Shown: in pieces, positions 30,077 through 39,404 of the stretch
How the letters are laid out: each line of letters begins with the position of its first letter
How positions within the stretch are numbered: the stretch's first letter is position 1
Assembly (NCBI RefSeq): GCF_019968605.1
Contig: NZ_CP082966.1
Location: 3,399,501-3,463,500 of the forward strand
Length of the DNA stretch: 64,000 nucleotides
Direction: 5' to 3'
DNA from: Polaribacter litorisediminis
Lineage (GTDB): Bacteria; Bacteroidota; Bacteroidia; Flavobacteriales; Flavobacteriaceae
Translations under genes and position numbers: made by a program
Notes under the pieces: model-generated
Database searches by the model: none
Told to the model about the DNA's origin: nothing
What the model saw: only the letters and a program-made list of their open reading frames with translations

Positions 30077-31055
30077 AATTGATGATTTAATAGGGTTTAT
30101 ATTTTAAAAAATCGATATCCAAGTATTAAAAAATGATTGCTAAAAATTAAGAAAATACAGTATTAATTGCATATCGAATTTAACTTTATCATGAAACAAT
30201 AACTATGACAAAAGTCACAATTAAACAATACTTACTGTTTGATATTCTCTTTTCTTTGGATCATTTTTAGCGGTTACTTAATTCAATTTTTAGGATGCAT
30301 TTTAGCAATTTGAAATAGGTTTTTTAATTGATGGATGATTTCTCTGATGATCTCTATACATCAACTTCTTAATTATTCCATAAAAAACTTACACCGTCCT
30401 TTACGGAATTTAAAAAAACATACTGGTATTTAATTATTCTCCAAAACTGTTCAATAGGTTCGTAAACGAATACTTAAAGGCATCAACCTAATGCACATAT
30501 TAAAAGAATGGCTATTTGTTTTTATAATTGGGGGAAGTATAAATAATTAACATTATAAAATTACAATAAAATGAAGATAAAGTTGCTAAAAAAAAGGGCG
30601 CGGTAGTATTTGAGTTTCTTTTGAATATAAATGTATTTAAGTACGGAATAAGTGTTTTCATGAAGGGAATAATATGTGTTCTTTTTAATGTGCTTGCAAC
30701 TTCAAAGACAAAAATTATCCTAATTTATGGCTTTTATAAAAACCTTTAGTTTCGCTTACAAGAAGTTCGGAATGCTATTTTAAATTCCGAAGTTAATATC
30801 TTTAAGAAATGAAATACAAATAATAGCGTTGAACAGAAAAGTTAAAAAGCGTATTTAAAGCTGCTTTTATTTGAAAAAAATAATTAGACGATAAAATAAA
30901 CAAAACTGTATTTGCAGCACACTTATCTAACCTTTTAGATGAATAACACCCCTATTTATGACCAATATCAGCCCCCTTTTATCAATAAATACCTATTAAT
31001 TTTACAGTACCTTTAGAACCAAATTAATAATTTACAAAACACAAAATAACAATTT
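30077..31055. other. Long intergenic region, no gene recognised
   Basis: 979 AT-rich bases between two divergent genes, presumably holding promoters for both. I find no ORF with family character and no clear TTTG-N19-TAnnTTTG; a TACCTTTA at 31008 could be the symporter -7 box. Confidence 0.4.
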
Positions 31056-32705
31056 ATGAAAGCAGGATTTGAAATGTGGGACTATGTCGTCTTCATTACG
31101 TATGCCATTTTAATTTTAGGAGTCGGTTTATGGGTTTCTAGGGATAAAAAAGGACACCAAAAAAACGCAGAAGATTACTTTTTAGCCAGTAAATCTTTGC
31201 CTTGGTGGGCTATTGGAGCTTCCTTAATTGCTGCCAATATTTCTGCTGAACAATTTATTGGAATGTCTGGTTCTGGTTTTGCTTCTGGATTAGCCATTGC
31301 TTCGTATGAGTGGATGGCTGCCATCACCTTAATTATTGTAGGAAAGTATTTCTTACCAATTTTTATTGAAAAAGGATTGTATACCATTCCTGAGTTTGTC
31401 GAAAAACGATACTCTACCAATTTAAAAACCATACTCGCCGTTTTTTGGATTGCTTTATACGTTTTCGTAAACTTAACCACTGTTTTGTATTTAGGTTCTC
31501 TAGCATTAGAAACCATTTTGGGAGTTCCGATGATGTATGGGGTTGTGGGCTTAGCATTATTTGTTGCTGCTTATTCTTTATATGGAGGTCTTTCCGCAGT
31601 TGCTTGGACAGACGTGATTCAAGTCGTTTTTCTAGTCATTGGCGGATTGGTAACAACCTATTTGGCATTAAACACCGTTTCTGACGGACAAGGTATGTTT
31701 GCTGGCTTATCTGCAATTTATGATGCTGTTCCAGAACGTTTTACGATGATTTTAGACGAATCAAATCCTGAGTATAAAAACCTGCCAGGAATTGCAGTGC
31801 TTGTTGGAGGAATGTGGGTGGCGAATTTATATTATTGGGGTTTTAATCAATATATCATCCAAAGAACTTTGGCTGCAAAATCATTAAAAGAAGCACAAAA
31901 AGGAATTCTATTTGCAGCATTTTTAAAGTTAGTCATTCCGTTAATTGTTGTAATTCCAGGAATTGCAGCCTATGTAATGGTCAATGATCCTGAAATTATG
32001 GCGCGTTTGGGTATGGCAGGCTTAGAGAATTTACCAAGTACAGAACAAGCTGATAAAGCCTATCCATGGTTGTTACAATTTTTACCAACAGGGCTCAAAG
32101 GTGTGGCGTTTGCAGCCTTAGCAGCAGCGATTGTATCTTCTTTAGCATCCATGTTAAACTCAACGTCTACTATTTTTACAATGGATATTTATAAGCAATA
32201 CATCAATAAAAATGCAAGTGATAAAGCTACTGTAAATATGGGTAGAATTTCTGCGGGTATTGCTTTGTTAATCGCTTGTATTATGGCGCCTTTATTAGGA
32301 AACTTAGACCAAGCATTTCAGTTTATTCAAGAATATACAGGTGTTGTAAGTCCGGGTATTTTAGCCGTATTTATGTTAGGATTGTTCTGGAAAAAGACCA
32401 CCAACAAAGGTGCAATTATTGGGGCATTAGCTTCTATTCCAATTGCGATGTATTTTAAAGTAGCGCCAAAAGGATGGTCTACGAGTTCGCTATTTGTTGA
32501 TGTTCCGTTTATGGATCAAATGGGGTATACTGTAATTTTGACTATGATCGTAATTGGTTTGGTAAGTTACTTTCAACATAAAGGTGCAGATGACGAAAAA
32601 GGAATTGACATTTCTAAAGCAATGTTTAAAACGAGTCCGTTATTTAATATTGGTGCGTTTGCAGTCATGTTAATTTTAGTGGTATTATATAGTGTATTTT
32701 GGTAA
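31056..32705 (+). CDS. Sodium/sugar symporter, vSGLT-like (SSS family)
   Basis: 549 residues, about 14 membrane helices. It is strikingly similar to the structurally known Vibrio vSGLT along its length, for example GASLIAANISAEQFIGMSGSG, NLYYWGFNQYIIQRTLAAKS and AALAAAIVSSLASMLNSTSTIFTMD. These include the helix 1 Asn/Gln and helix 6-7 Asn/Tyr residues that contact galactose in vSGLT and the SSLAS Na+ site. A Na+-coupled galactose or glucose uptake role is well supported; exact sugar is not. Followed by its own terminator; no sugar-catabolic genes adjoin. Confidence 0.88.
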   Translation: MKAGFEMWDYVVFITYAILILGVGLWVSRDKKGHQKNAEDYFLASKSLPWWAIGASLIAANISAEQFIGMSGSGFASGLAIASYEWMAAITLIIVGKYFLPIFIEKGLYTIPEFVEKRYSTNLKTILAVFWIALYVFVNLTTVLYLGSLALETILGVPMMYGVVGLALFVAAYSLYGGLSAVAWTDVIQVVFLVIGGLVTTYLALNTVSDGQGMFAGLSAIYDAVPERFTMILDESNPEYKNLPGIAVLVGGMWVANLYYWGFNQYIIQRTLAAKSLKEAQKGILFAAFLKLVIPLIVVIPGIAAYVMVNDPEIMARLGMAGLENLPSTEQADKAYPWLLQFLPTGLKGVAFAALAAAIVSSLASMLNSTSTIFTMDIYKQYINKNASDKATVNMGRISAGIALLIACIMAPLLGNLDQAFQFIQEYTGVVSPGILAVFMLGLFWKKTTNKGAIIGALASIPIAMYFKVAPKGWSTSSLFVDVPFMDQMGYTVILTMIVIGLVSYFQHKGADDEKGIDISKAMFKTSPLFNIGAFAVMLILVVLYSVFW

Positions 32706-32726
32706 TAAATTATGAAATCAATTATG

Positions 32727-32774
32727 AAATGGTGCGAAAAACAGCTGGTATTTTTAGCACCATTTCCTTTTTTT
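32727..32774 (+). terminator. Terminator of the symporter gene
   Basis: AAATGGTGC / GCACCATTT with inner GAAAAA / TTTTT pairing, followed by CCTTTTTTT. Confidence 0.7.
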
Positions 32775-33174
32775 AAGGATGAAGAAAAAAACAACGATTG
32801 CAAATACTAGGGAAATTCTTTTCGATTAAAAATAATTGGAAAAGTTTTCATTCTAGTATTTTTTTTTAAAAAATAAGCTAAAAAGAAACGATTTATGACA
32901 GCATTATAGGATTCAATGAATGTTACAGCCTTTAAAGTGTGTTTTTTTAATTTTCTAAATATAACTTCTTCTTTTTTATAAAACGGAATTAAAAACATAA
33001 AGCTGTTGCATATAAAAATCATAACTAAATGATTAACAACAACTTTTACAATAAATCAACATGAATAAACTCTTTAAAAATAGCTAAAAAACTTTTGGTA
33101 AGAGCTTATATGTAAACGCTTTTATTACTTGAATTCTTTTTTTTAAAAAAACTTTTTAAAAAAGACGAAAAGTA
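32775..33174. other. Intergenic region before the tRNA genes
   Basis: AT-rich, no supported gene. A 71-codon minus-strand frame (32807-33022) exists but has no recognisable family or signals. Confidence 0.3.
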
Positions 33175-33205
33175 TTTGTGAGATCTATAAAACTTATTAT
33201 ATTTG
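33175..33205 (+). promoter_or_regulatory. Consensus promoter of the tRNA-Gly/tRNA-Leu transcript
   Basis: TTTG at 33175-33178, exactly 19 bases, then TATATTTG at 33198-33205: a perfect match to the Bacteroidota consensus, about 50 bases before tRNA-Gly. Confidence 0.88.
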
Positions 33206-33256
33206 CACCTCTAAAATAACGATTTTAGAAATTAAGTTCATAAAAATATCAAGACT

Positions 33257-33328
33257 GCGAAAGTAGCTCAGGGGTAGAGCATCACCTTGCCAAGGTGGGG
33301 GTCGCGGGTTCAAATCCCGTCTTTCGCT
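33257..33328 (+). tRNA. tRNA-Gly (anticodon GCC)
   Basis: Complete cloverleaf: acceptor GCGAAAG / CTTTCGC, D arm GCTC...GAGC, anticodon stem TCACC / GGTGG around TTGCCAA, T arm GCGGG-TTCAAAT-CCCGT, discriminator T. CCA is not encoded. Confidence 0.97.
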
Positions 33329-33348
33329 CTATTTTATATCATACCAAT

Positions 33349-33434
33349 GCTGAAGTGGTGGAATTGGTAGACACGCTGGACTTAAAATCCAGTGGTCAGT
33401 AATGGCCGTGCGGGTTCAAGTCCCGCCTTCAGTA
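33349..33434 (+). tRNA. tRNA-Leu (anticodon TAA)
   Basis: Class II tRNA with long variable arm (TGGTCAGTAATGGCCGT). Anticodon arm CTGGA-CTTAAAA-TCCAG, T arm GCGGG-TTCAAGT-CCCGC, acceptor GCTGAAG / CTTCAGT, discriminator A. It shares the tRNA-Gly transcript. Confidence 0.96.
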
Positions 33435-33438
33435 CAAG

Positions 33439-33474
33439 AACCGTTGTTAATCCTTTGATTTTCAACGGTTTTTT
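33439..33474 (+). terminator. tRNA operon terminator
   Basis: AACCGTTG / CAACGGTT followed by TTTTTT, five bases after tRNA-Leu. Confidence 0.85.
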
Positions 33475-33889
33475 GGTTTTATTGACTTTATTTTGCCAAC
33501 TATTTGCCAACCATTTTAAAAAACCTTGCTTTTTCATTCAGAAATACAGAAAACATTTATACGCCAAAAAGCAACTTGGTTTTATTCAAATTGCTTAGTT
33601 TTCATTTATATAACTTTAATAAACTTTATTAATTTCTGTTTTTTTTATAAAATAGACTTACCGTATTTTTTTAAAATATAAAATATGGTGGGACCAAAAT
33701 TATTATGATCTATACCTTTATAGAAAACCTTATTTTTAAAATTTTTATCAACTAAAATGAGTATTCCTTCTTCAATTGGAATGGACTTCCTTATAATTTT
33801 GTACTTAATTATTTTTGGGTTCCAACTCTATATATCGATTTTTACCACTTTTTCAGCTAAGTTTAGCTGTGCTAAAGTTTAATTTATTT
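33475..33889. other. Intergenic region with possible gene remnants
   Basis: Near the tRNA-Leu end a TTGCCAACTATTTGCCAAC direct repeat occurs. On the minus strand 33645-33827 is a 60-codon open stretch without ATG (reads SIPIEEGILILVDKNF, KVFYKGIDHNNFGPT) that looks like a 3' gene fragment; no family recognised. Confidence 0.3.
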
Positions 33890-36800
33890 TCAGCTTTTTT
33901 GTGCTGTATTATTTCTAATCACGGTGTGAACCAAAGGATGATTATCCAACTCGTATTTGTATAATATTGTTTCGGCCAAAAAAACAGAATCGTCTTTTCT
34001 CCGAAATTTTGTTTCAACCTTTATCAGGTCTTTATTTTCTAGCTGTTTTAATACTTCTTTAGCGAACGATAATTCGTCTAGAGCATGCAGATCGAAAAAC
34101 TTTTGTTGAAGAAACTCGTCTTTTGAATATCCAAATTCTTTGATTGCCTGACTATTTATGTTCATAATATTCATATCCAAATCATGAATAATAATGACAT
34201 CGGATGAGTTTTCGAAAACTATTTTGTATTTCTTTTCGCTTTCTTTTAAAGCTAATAATGCTAATTTTTGTTGATTTATATTTTGAATTGTTCCCGAAAT
34301 TTTGATGATTTCGTTGCTTTCATAAACGGCCTCTCCCATGGTACGCACCCAAACTTGGTTTCCATTATGGGTTGTAATCATCAGCTCAGTAGTAAACGAT
34401 TTACCCATATGAATCGATTTATCTACTAATTTACGGATAATTGATTGGTGTTCTGGGATATAAAAACCAATGACAGAATTTAAATTTGGCACAAAATCTA
34501 GTGGCACTTCGTGAATTCTATAAGTTTCTTTTGACCATGTGATTTTAGTTGTTTTAGGGTCAAAATCCCAGCTGCCCAATTGTGCAATTCTACTCTTTTT
34601 TTCGAGTAATTTTTCACTTTCTCTTAGTGCTCGTTTGGTCTTTTTTAGTTCAGCAACATCCACAAATGTAATTACTACTCCGGTTACCTCATTATCAATG
34701 GTAAGGTACGGCATAATGCGGCAGATAAAGCTTTTTTCTGCGTTCTCAATTTCTTTTTCTATGGTATTCAGAGTATGAATTACATGTAAAATATCTTTTT
34801 GAAAATCAGGATAATTTAATCCGGTCGAAAAATTTTTAATGGGCCTGTCAATATCCGCATTCATCAACTCCACAAATTCTTTGACTTGGGGCGTAAATTT
34901 TTTTATTTTCGAATCTAAATCAAAAAATATTGTAGCAATATTCGTTTTCGTGAGCAAATTGCTAATATCGTTGCTCATATCCGATAATTCACCAATTTTT
35001 TTCTGATGTTCGCTATTGACCGCAATCAGTTCTTCGTTAATAGATTGCAACTCTTCTTTTGAAGTTTCTAATTCTTCGTTGGTACTTTGCAATTCTTCGT
35101 TAGAGGATTGTAGCTCTTCATTGGTTGCTTTTAATTCTTCGGTGGTGCTATCTGCCACTTCAATCACAGATTGTAAATAACTTTTTGTGTTTTTTAGTTC
35201 CTCTTCTATAACTTTGATATAATTGGTATTCTTATCGCTAAAACTAATCGCTATATCATCTGTAAACAGTTCTTTTTCGGTAATATCTTCGAAAACTACT
35301 AGAAATAGATTGCTAACATCATTTTTAGGTTCAATCGGTTTTATATGAATATTTATAAATTTGTAATGATTATCGGTTTTAATATATAATTTTTCTTCTA
35401 TTATTTTTTTGTTTTCCCGAACGGCTTTATTCAAGGCAATACTAAGTTTTATTCGAATATCGGGTTTCGCCATATCTATGATATTCACACTTATAACACC
35501 CTTTACTGGTTGCAAATAGGTAGCTGTTTCTCCTTTTAAATAGAGGATATCGAATTTATTATCAATAATTGCGGCAGCGGGTGTAAAATTTTCAATAATT
35601 TCGTTCTCTGCAATAGATTTCAGGGTTATTTTTTCTTTCACTATGGGCTTTTCTATAATTTGATTTCTTTCTCTTTTAGCTGGATAAAAAGAAGGTAAAT
35701 CATAAACATTGTTTGATAAAACGTTATTTTTTTTATAAAGTTTCCACTTATTATCTTTTGTGGTAAATAAGTTACGGTTTTTACCGATTGTTTCTGATGA
35801 GCCCAAAAATAAGAAACCATTTGGGTTTAATGCATAATGAAACGTAGCTATTATTTTTTTTTGCAAATTGCTATTCATGTAAATCAGTAAATTTCGGCAA
35901 CTGATAAGGTCTACTCTTGAGAAAGGTGGGTCTTTTGCAATGCTTTGTTCAGCAAACACAATCATATCGCGCAACGATTTATTTACCAAGTAATTATTTT
36001 CTTCCAAGCTAAAATACTGATTCAAATAGTGTTCGGGTACATCAATTGAAATACTATCAGGATAATATGCCTGTCGCGCTTTATCTAATGCATTTTTATC
36101 TATATCGGTAGCAAAAATTTGCACCTTATAATGGCCTAAAGAATTTTTAAGCATGTATTCTTTAAAGAGCATTCCCATGGTGTATACTTCCTCTCCAGTA
36201 GAGCATCCGGGCATCCAAATACGAATAGGAGCATTTTCATTTGCCTTAGAAAATAATTCGGGAATTACATTGTCGTAAACATACTTAAAGGCACCTGAGT
36301 CTCTAAAAAACTGAGTAACTCCAATCAAAAAATCCTGAAATAAAGCATCAACTTCTGCCCTGTTTTTTTGAAGAATTGCAACATATTCCTCTTTATTGCT
36401 CACTTGGGCAATTTTCATACGCCTTTCTATACGTCTTTCTATGGTATTTGGTTTATAGGAAGTAAAATCGTGTCCGGTTTCTCTAAGTAATATGTTAAAT
36501 ATTTTTGATAAGATATTGATACCGTAATCTTCAGTAATAGGAATGCTCTCTGTAAAATCAAAAATAGATTGAATATAAGTAAGCAATTTTTCCGACATTT
36601 TATCGGCATCTAAAATATAATCAACCAAACCAGTATTTATGGCTCTTTGAGGCATTCCTTCATATTTTGCATCTTCGGGAGCCTGTGCAAACACAATTCC
36701 GTTTTCAGACTTTATATCCCGAACTCCTAGCGCACCGTCGGCACCTGTTCCTGATAAAATTACGGCAATGGCATTGTCTTTTTTATCGTTTGCTAATGAT

Positions 36801-37192
36801 TTTAGAAACCGATCAATCGGCATTCTAAAAACGCGTGGTTTAGCACGCAAAGTCAATATCAATTTGTTGTTTTTAATAATTACATCTGAGCCTGGCGGAA
36901 TAATATATACGGTATTAGGTTCTACGTTTACTCCATTAATAATTTGATATACCTCCATTTTAGTATAGCGCTTTATTAAATCTACGAGTATGCTTTTATG
37001 GTTGGGATCGAGATGCTGTATAATTACATACGCCGCACCCGTATTTGGCGGAATCGTATGAAAAAATTTTTCTAATGCTTCTAAACCTCCGGCAGAAGCG
37101 CCGATACCTACAACAGGTGTGCTTTGCATGTTTTCATCTTGAACAAAAACTGTTGTTTCCTCGTTTTTCTTTTCCCCTATTTTCTTAGCCAT
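33890..37192 (-). CDS. CheB-CheR-PAS hybrid protein without kinase
   Basis: 1100 residues, cytoplasmic. Order: CheB methylesterase (about 25-215; triad S33 in GASAGG, H60 in IIQHLDPNH, D152 in SGTGADGALG), CheR methyltransferase (about 230-500; SAM region IWMPGCSTGEEVYTMGMLF, and ISCRNLLIYM), a PAS-like segment, a coiled coil of ELQSTNEELETS repeats (about 700-750), then three PAS/PAC modules up to the C-terminus (last: FEYSKDEF-like region, ending HTVIRNNTAQKS). No HisKA or ATPase domain follows, unlike the paralogue at 39405. No receiver domain precedes CheB, and no MCP, CheA or CheW lie nearby, so it likely acts in a stress-type sensory pathway rather than chemotaxis. Confidence 0.88.
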   Translation of the reverse strand: MAKKIGEKKNEETTVFVQDENMQSTPVVGIGASAGGLEALEKFFHTIPPNTGAAYVIIQHLDPNHKSILVDLIKRYTKMEVYQIINGVNVEPNTVYIIPPGSDVIIKNNKLILTLRAKPRVFRMPIDRFLKSLANDKKDNAIAVILSGTGADGALGVRDIKSENGIVFAQAPEDAKYEGMPQRAINTGLVDYILDADKMSEKLLTYIQSIFDFTESIPITEDYGINILSKIFNILLRETGHDFTSYKPNTIERRIERRMKIAQVSNKEEYVAILQKNRAEVDALFQDFLIGVTQFFRDSGAFKYVYDNVIPELFSKANENAPIRIWMPGCSTGEEVYTMGMLFKEYMLKNSLGHYKVQIFATDIDKNALDKARQAYYPDSISIDVPEHYLNQYFSLEENNYLVNKSLRDMIVFAEQSIAKDPPFSRVDLISCRNLLIYMNSNLQKKIIATFHYALNPNGFLFLGSSETIGKNRNLFTTKDNKWKLYKKNNVLSNNVYDLPSFYPAKRERNQIIEKPIVKEKITLKSIAENEIIENFTPAAAIIDNKFDILYLKGETATYLQPVKGVISVNIIDMAKPDIRIKLSIALNKAVRENKKIIEEKLYIKTDNHYKFINIHIKPIEPKNDVSNLFLVVFEDITEKELFTDDIAISFSDKNTNYIKVIEEELKNTKSYLQSVIEVADSTTEELKATNEELQSSNEELQSTNEELETSKEELQSINEELIAVNSEHQKKIGELSDMSNDISNLLTKTNIATIFFDLDSKIKKFTPQVKEFVELMNADIDRPIKNFSTGLNYPDFQKDILHVIHTLNTIEKEIENAEKSFICRIMPYLTIDNEVTGVVITFVDVAELKKTKRALRESEKLLEKKSRIAQLGSWDFDPKTTKITWSKETYRIHEVPLDFVPNLNSVIGFYIPEHQSIIRKLVDKSIHMGKSFTTELMITTHNGNQVWVRTMGEAVYESNEIIKISGTIQNINQQKLALLALKESEKKYKIVFENSSDVIIIHDLDMNIMNINSQAIKEFGYSKDEFLQQKFFDLHALDELSFAKEVLKQLENKDLIKVETKFRRKDDSVFLAETILYKYELDNHPLVHTVIRNNTAQKS

Positions 37193-37772
37193 TTTTTTAT
37201 ACTTTGGATGCTATCGAATGTAAGTAAAATAAATATATTTAACAAGGTATTGAAAATTTAATATATTTTTCATTATTGTCCGATAAAAGATAAAAAGACC
37301 GCTTTCACTGTTAGAATCAAGAACAAAGACTTGAATGTAACTAACTGAAAAACAATATTATTACGATTTTAAATTTTTCGATACATCATAAATTCTAAAG
37401 CGGTTTTAATAGCAAGGTGTACTACTTTAAAAACTCTTGAAAATCAAGACTATCAATACTTTAAAACACTTTAGCTAATTTTAATCGGACAACACTATAT
37501 CTTTTTAGAGAAAGATAACTCAACTTTAGATTTTAATTGAATTCATTCACAAAACATAACAAAACATTAAAACACAAAAATTAATGCCAATTTGTATCAA
37601 AAAAAGCCATTTTTAAAGATTGCCATAGATCGCAAACAAATTTTTTAAATGGACGTAGCACTAATACTATATTTCTATCCGATTTAGACAAAAATGAAAG
37701 GTTTAAAAAAAACCCCTAGCGCAGGTTTTACAGAGTTTTAATAAGAAGGACTAACAGTGCACAATTTTTTAT
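37193..37772. other. Intergenic region, nothing recognised
   Basis: 580 AT-rich bases between the receiver gene and the CheB-CheR-PAS gene. No ORF, tRNA or clear repeat; no consensus promoter found for the gene at 33890-37192. Confidence 0.4.
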
Positions 37773-38165
37773 TTATGCTGTTCCATTTACTATTGTTCTA
37801 ATTGTGTTTTGATCTATTGGTTTGTGAATAAACTTTTTAACAATTTCATAACTATTCGCTTTAAGGATGTCGCTTTCGTCTATGGAAGATGAAACTATAT
37901 ACAATTCGATATTTTCGATATTAAAATATTTGTTTTCTTTTAGTTGATCTAAAAAGCCCCAACCATCTAAAACAGGCATATTAATATCTAAAAGAATAAT
38001 CACTTTTTCTTTGGTATTGCTTAATTTTTCTACACCATTAATACCCAATTCGCCATCTTCAAACTCATGTAATTCTAAAGATGATACTGCCAAATTTTTA
38101 GACATAATTACGGTAAGCAACCTAAAAATTTGGTCATCGTCTATAATCATTAAGTGTTTAGTCAT
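37773..38165 (-). CDS. Stand-alone response regulator receiver protein
   Basis: 130 residues forming one receiver (CheY-like) domain: acidic pair IIDDDQ at 9-11, phosphoacceptor Asp60 in ILLDINMPVLDGW, Thr/Ser in YIVSSS and Lys in FIHKPID. No output domain, so it is a phosphate shuttle or binds a partner. Its start overlaps the stop of the preceding REC-DHp gene by 8 bases, so translation is probably coupled. Confidence 0.88.
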   Translation of the reverse strand: MTKHLMIIDDDQIFRLLTVIMSKNLAVSSLELHEFEDGELGINGVEKLSNTKEKVIILLDINMPVLDGWGFLDQLKENKYFNIENIELYIVSSSIDESDILKANSYEIVKKFIHKPIDQNTIRTIVNGTA

Positions 38166-38811
38166 TGTTCACTTTGTTTAAGTTTAACGTTTGAGCTTCT
38201 TTGATAATATTTTTAACAATATCATCCATTTCAATAGAAGATGTTTTTAATTGTTCTAACCAAAATTTTAGATCCTTATTATTTTCATTTAGGGTTTCTA
38301 TCATATCAATAACACCTAGTATTCTTGCTAAAGGTGCTCTTACAATATGTGACTGTGTCCAGGCAATATGTTTCAATTTCTCGTTCTGATTCTCTATTTG
38401 CCCAACATAATTGTTTCGACTAATTGCAAACTCAATACTTTTATGCAAAAGACTTGGATTGATTTCGTCTTTAATAAGATAATCGTGCACTCCTAACTCT
38501 AAACTTCTTTTTGCAAGTTCGAGATCTGAATATCCTGTTAATATAATGATAGGAATTTGAGGAAAATTTTTGGTCATATTTTTTATTAATTCAAGCCCAC
38601 TCATGTCTGGTAAGTTTAAATCAAGTAAAATTAAATCAACATGCTTTTTTTCTCGCAGAAACTCTAAAGTACTTTTAAAATCCTGATTTTTATGAATTTT
38701 TACGCCATTAAAGGTTTCCAACAAAAAGTCTTCAATCAAAATATAATCTCCTGGATTATCCTCTAAAACCAAAATACTGATTCCTTTATTTTTATTAGAA
38801 TTTCTTTTCAT
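38158..38811 (-). CDS. Receiver domain fused to a kinase-type phosphoacceptor helix (no ATPase domain)
   Basis: 217 residues. Residues 10-130 are a receiver with Asp64 (LILLDLNLPDMSG), Thr92 and Lys114. From ~140 follows a helical region with an H-box-like SHIVRAPLARILGVIDMIE (His155) and a second helix (LEQLKTSSIEMDDIVKNIIKEA). That resembles the dimerisation/phosphotransfer helices of histidine kinases, but the protein stops before any HATPase domain. It could serve as a phosphotransfer intermediate or be phosphorylated in trans by the neighbouring kinases. Located three bases after the upstream receiver gene. Confidence 0.8.
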   Translation of the reverse strand: MKRNSNKNKGISILVLEDNPGDYILIEDFLLETFNGVKIHKNQDFKSTLEFLREKKHVDLILLDLNLPDMSGLELIKNMTKNFPQIPIIILTGYSDLELAKRSLELGVHDYLIKDEINPSLLHKSIEFAISRNNYVGQIENQNEKLKHIAWTQSHIVRAPLARILGVIDMIETLNENNKDLKFWLEQLKTSSIEMDDIVKNIIKEAQTLNLNKVNND

Positions 38812-38814
38812 TTT

Positions 38815-39246
38815 CTATTCTGATAAAGTAGATAGTTGTATCCAAAAAGCTTCTATTTTTAAGATAGCCTCTAAAAACTCATTCATGTCTAATGGCTTTT
38901 TTACATAGCTATTTGCATGGTTATCATAAGCCAAATCAATATCTTTTTGATTAGATGAAGTAGTAAGTACAATTACTGGAATTTTTTTCAATTCAGTATC
39001 TGTTTTGATTTTTTTTAATACTTCATGACCATTATAAATTGGAAGATTGATATCTAGTAATATTAGGTCGGGTCTTTTTGCTGCTGAAAAAGAACCTCTC
39101 TTGTATAAAAAATCTAACGCCTCTTGTCCATTTCTTGCCACATTCATTTCACTTTTTACTTTGCATTCTTCAAAAGCATCGAGCGTTAAGACAATATCGC
39201 CTTCATTGTCTTCAACTAAAAGAATGTTGATTGGTTTTAGATTCAT
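38815..39246 (-). CDS. Response regulator receiver protein (Rcp1-like)
   Basis: 143 residues, single receiver domain of the type typically paired with phytochrome-like or multi-PAS kinases: VEDNEGDIVLTLDAFEE at the N-terminus, Asp65 in LILLDINLPIYNGHEVL, VIVLTTSSNQKDI and YVKKPLDMNEF. First gene of a three-gene receiver operon behind a consensus promoter. No DNA-binding domain. Confidence 0.9.
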   Translation of the reverse strand: MNLKPINILLVEDNEGDIVLTLDAFEECKVKSEMNVARNGQEALDFLYKRGSFSAAKRPDLILLDINLPIYNGHEVLKKIKTDTELKKIPVIVLTTSSNQKDIDLAYDNHANSYVKKPLDMNEFLEAILKIEAFWIQLSTLSE

Positions 39247-39261
39247 ATTATATTTTTAATA

Positions 39262-39280
39262 GCTCGTTAATGTAACGAGC
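39262..39280 (-). promoter_or_regulatory. 5'-UTR hairpin of the receiver operon
   Basis: Perfect 8-bp stem GCTCGTTA / TAACGAGC with a 3-base loop, 16 bases before the start codon at 39246. It could be the 3' end of the upstream kinase transcript or a translational element. Confidence 0.45.
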
Positions 39281-39320
39281 AAAAAGGTACATCTGTTACT
39301 GTAGATGCCAACCACAGAAA

Positions 39321-39351
39321 CAAATTTACAATTTTTTTACAAGTTCTCAAA
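39321..39351 (-). promoter_or_regulatory. Consensus promoter of the three-gene receiver operon
   Basis: Minus strand TTTG (39351-39348), 19 bases, TAAATTTG (39328-39321), an exact fit to TTTG-N19-TAnnTTTG, 75 bases before the first receiver gene. So the receivers can be transcribed independently of the kinase at 39405. Confidence 0.75.
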
Positions 39352-39404
39352 CCTATTTTGTACCCCAGTATTTAGTTTCTTTAAAGAGATTCGTTTTTCT
39401 TCTT

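Noticed and set aside
32807..33022. 71-codon minus-strand frame before the tRNA genes
   Set aside because: No signal peptide, family motif, promoter or conservation evidence; probably chance in AT-rich DNA.
33435..33600. tRNA-Leu as an integration site, suggested by the TTGCCAACTATTTGCCAAC repeat just downstream
   Set aside because: No integrase or duplicated tRNA 3' end is found within the window, and a normal terminator directly follows the tRNA.
38158..38811. Interpretation as a kinase truncated by frameshift
   Set aside because: The reading frame ends cleanly with an 8-base overlap into the next receiver gene, and no HATPase sequence is found in any frame downstream.
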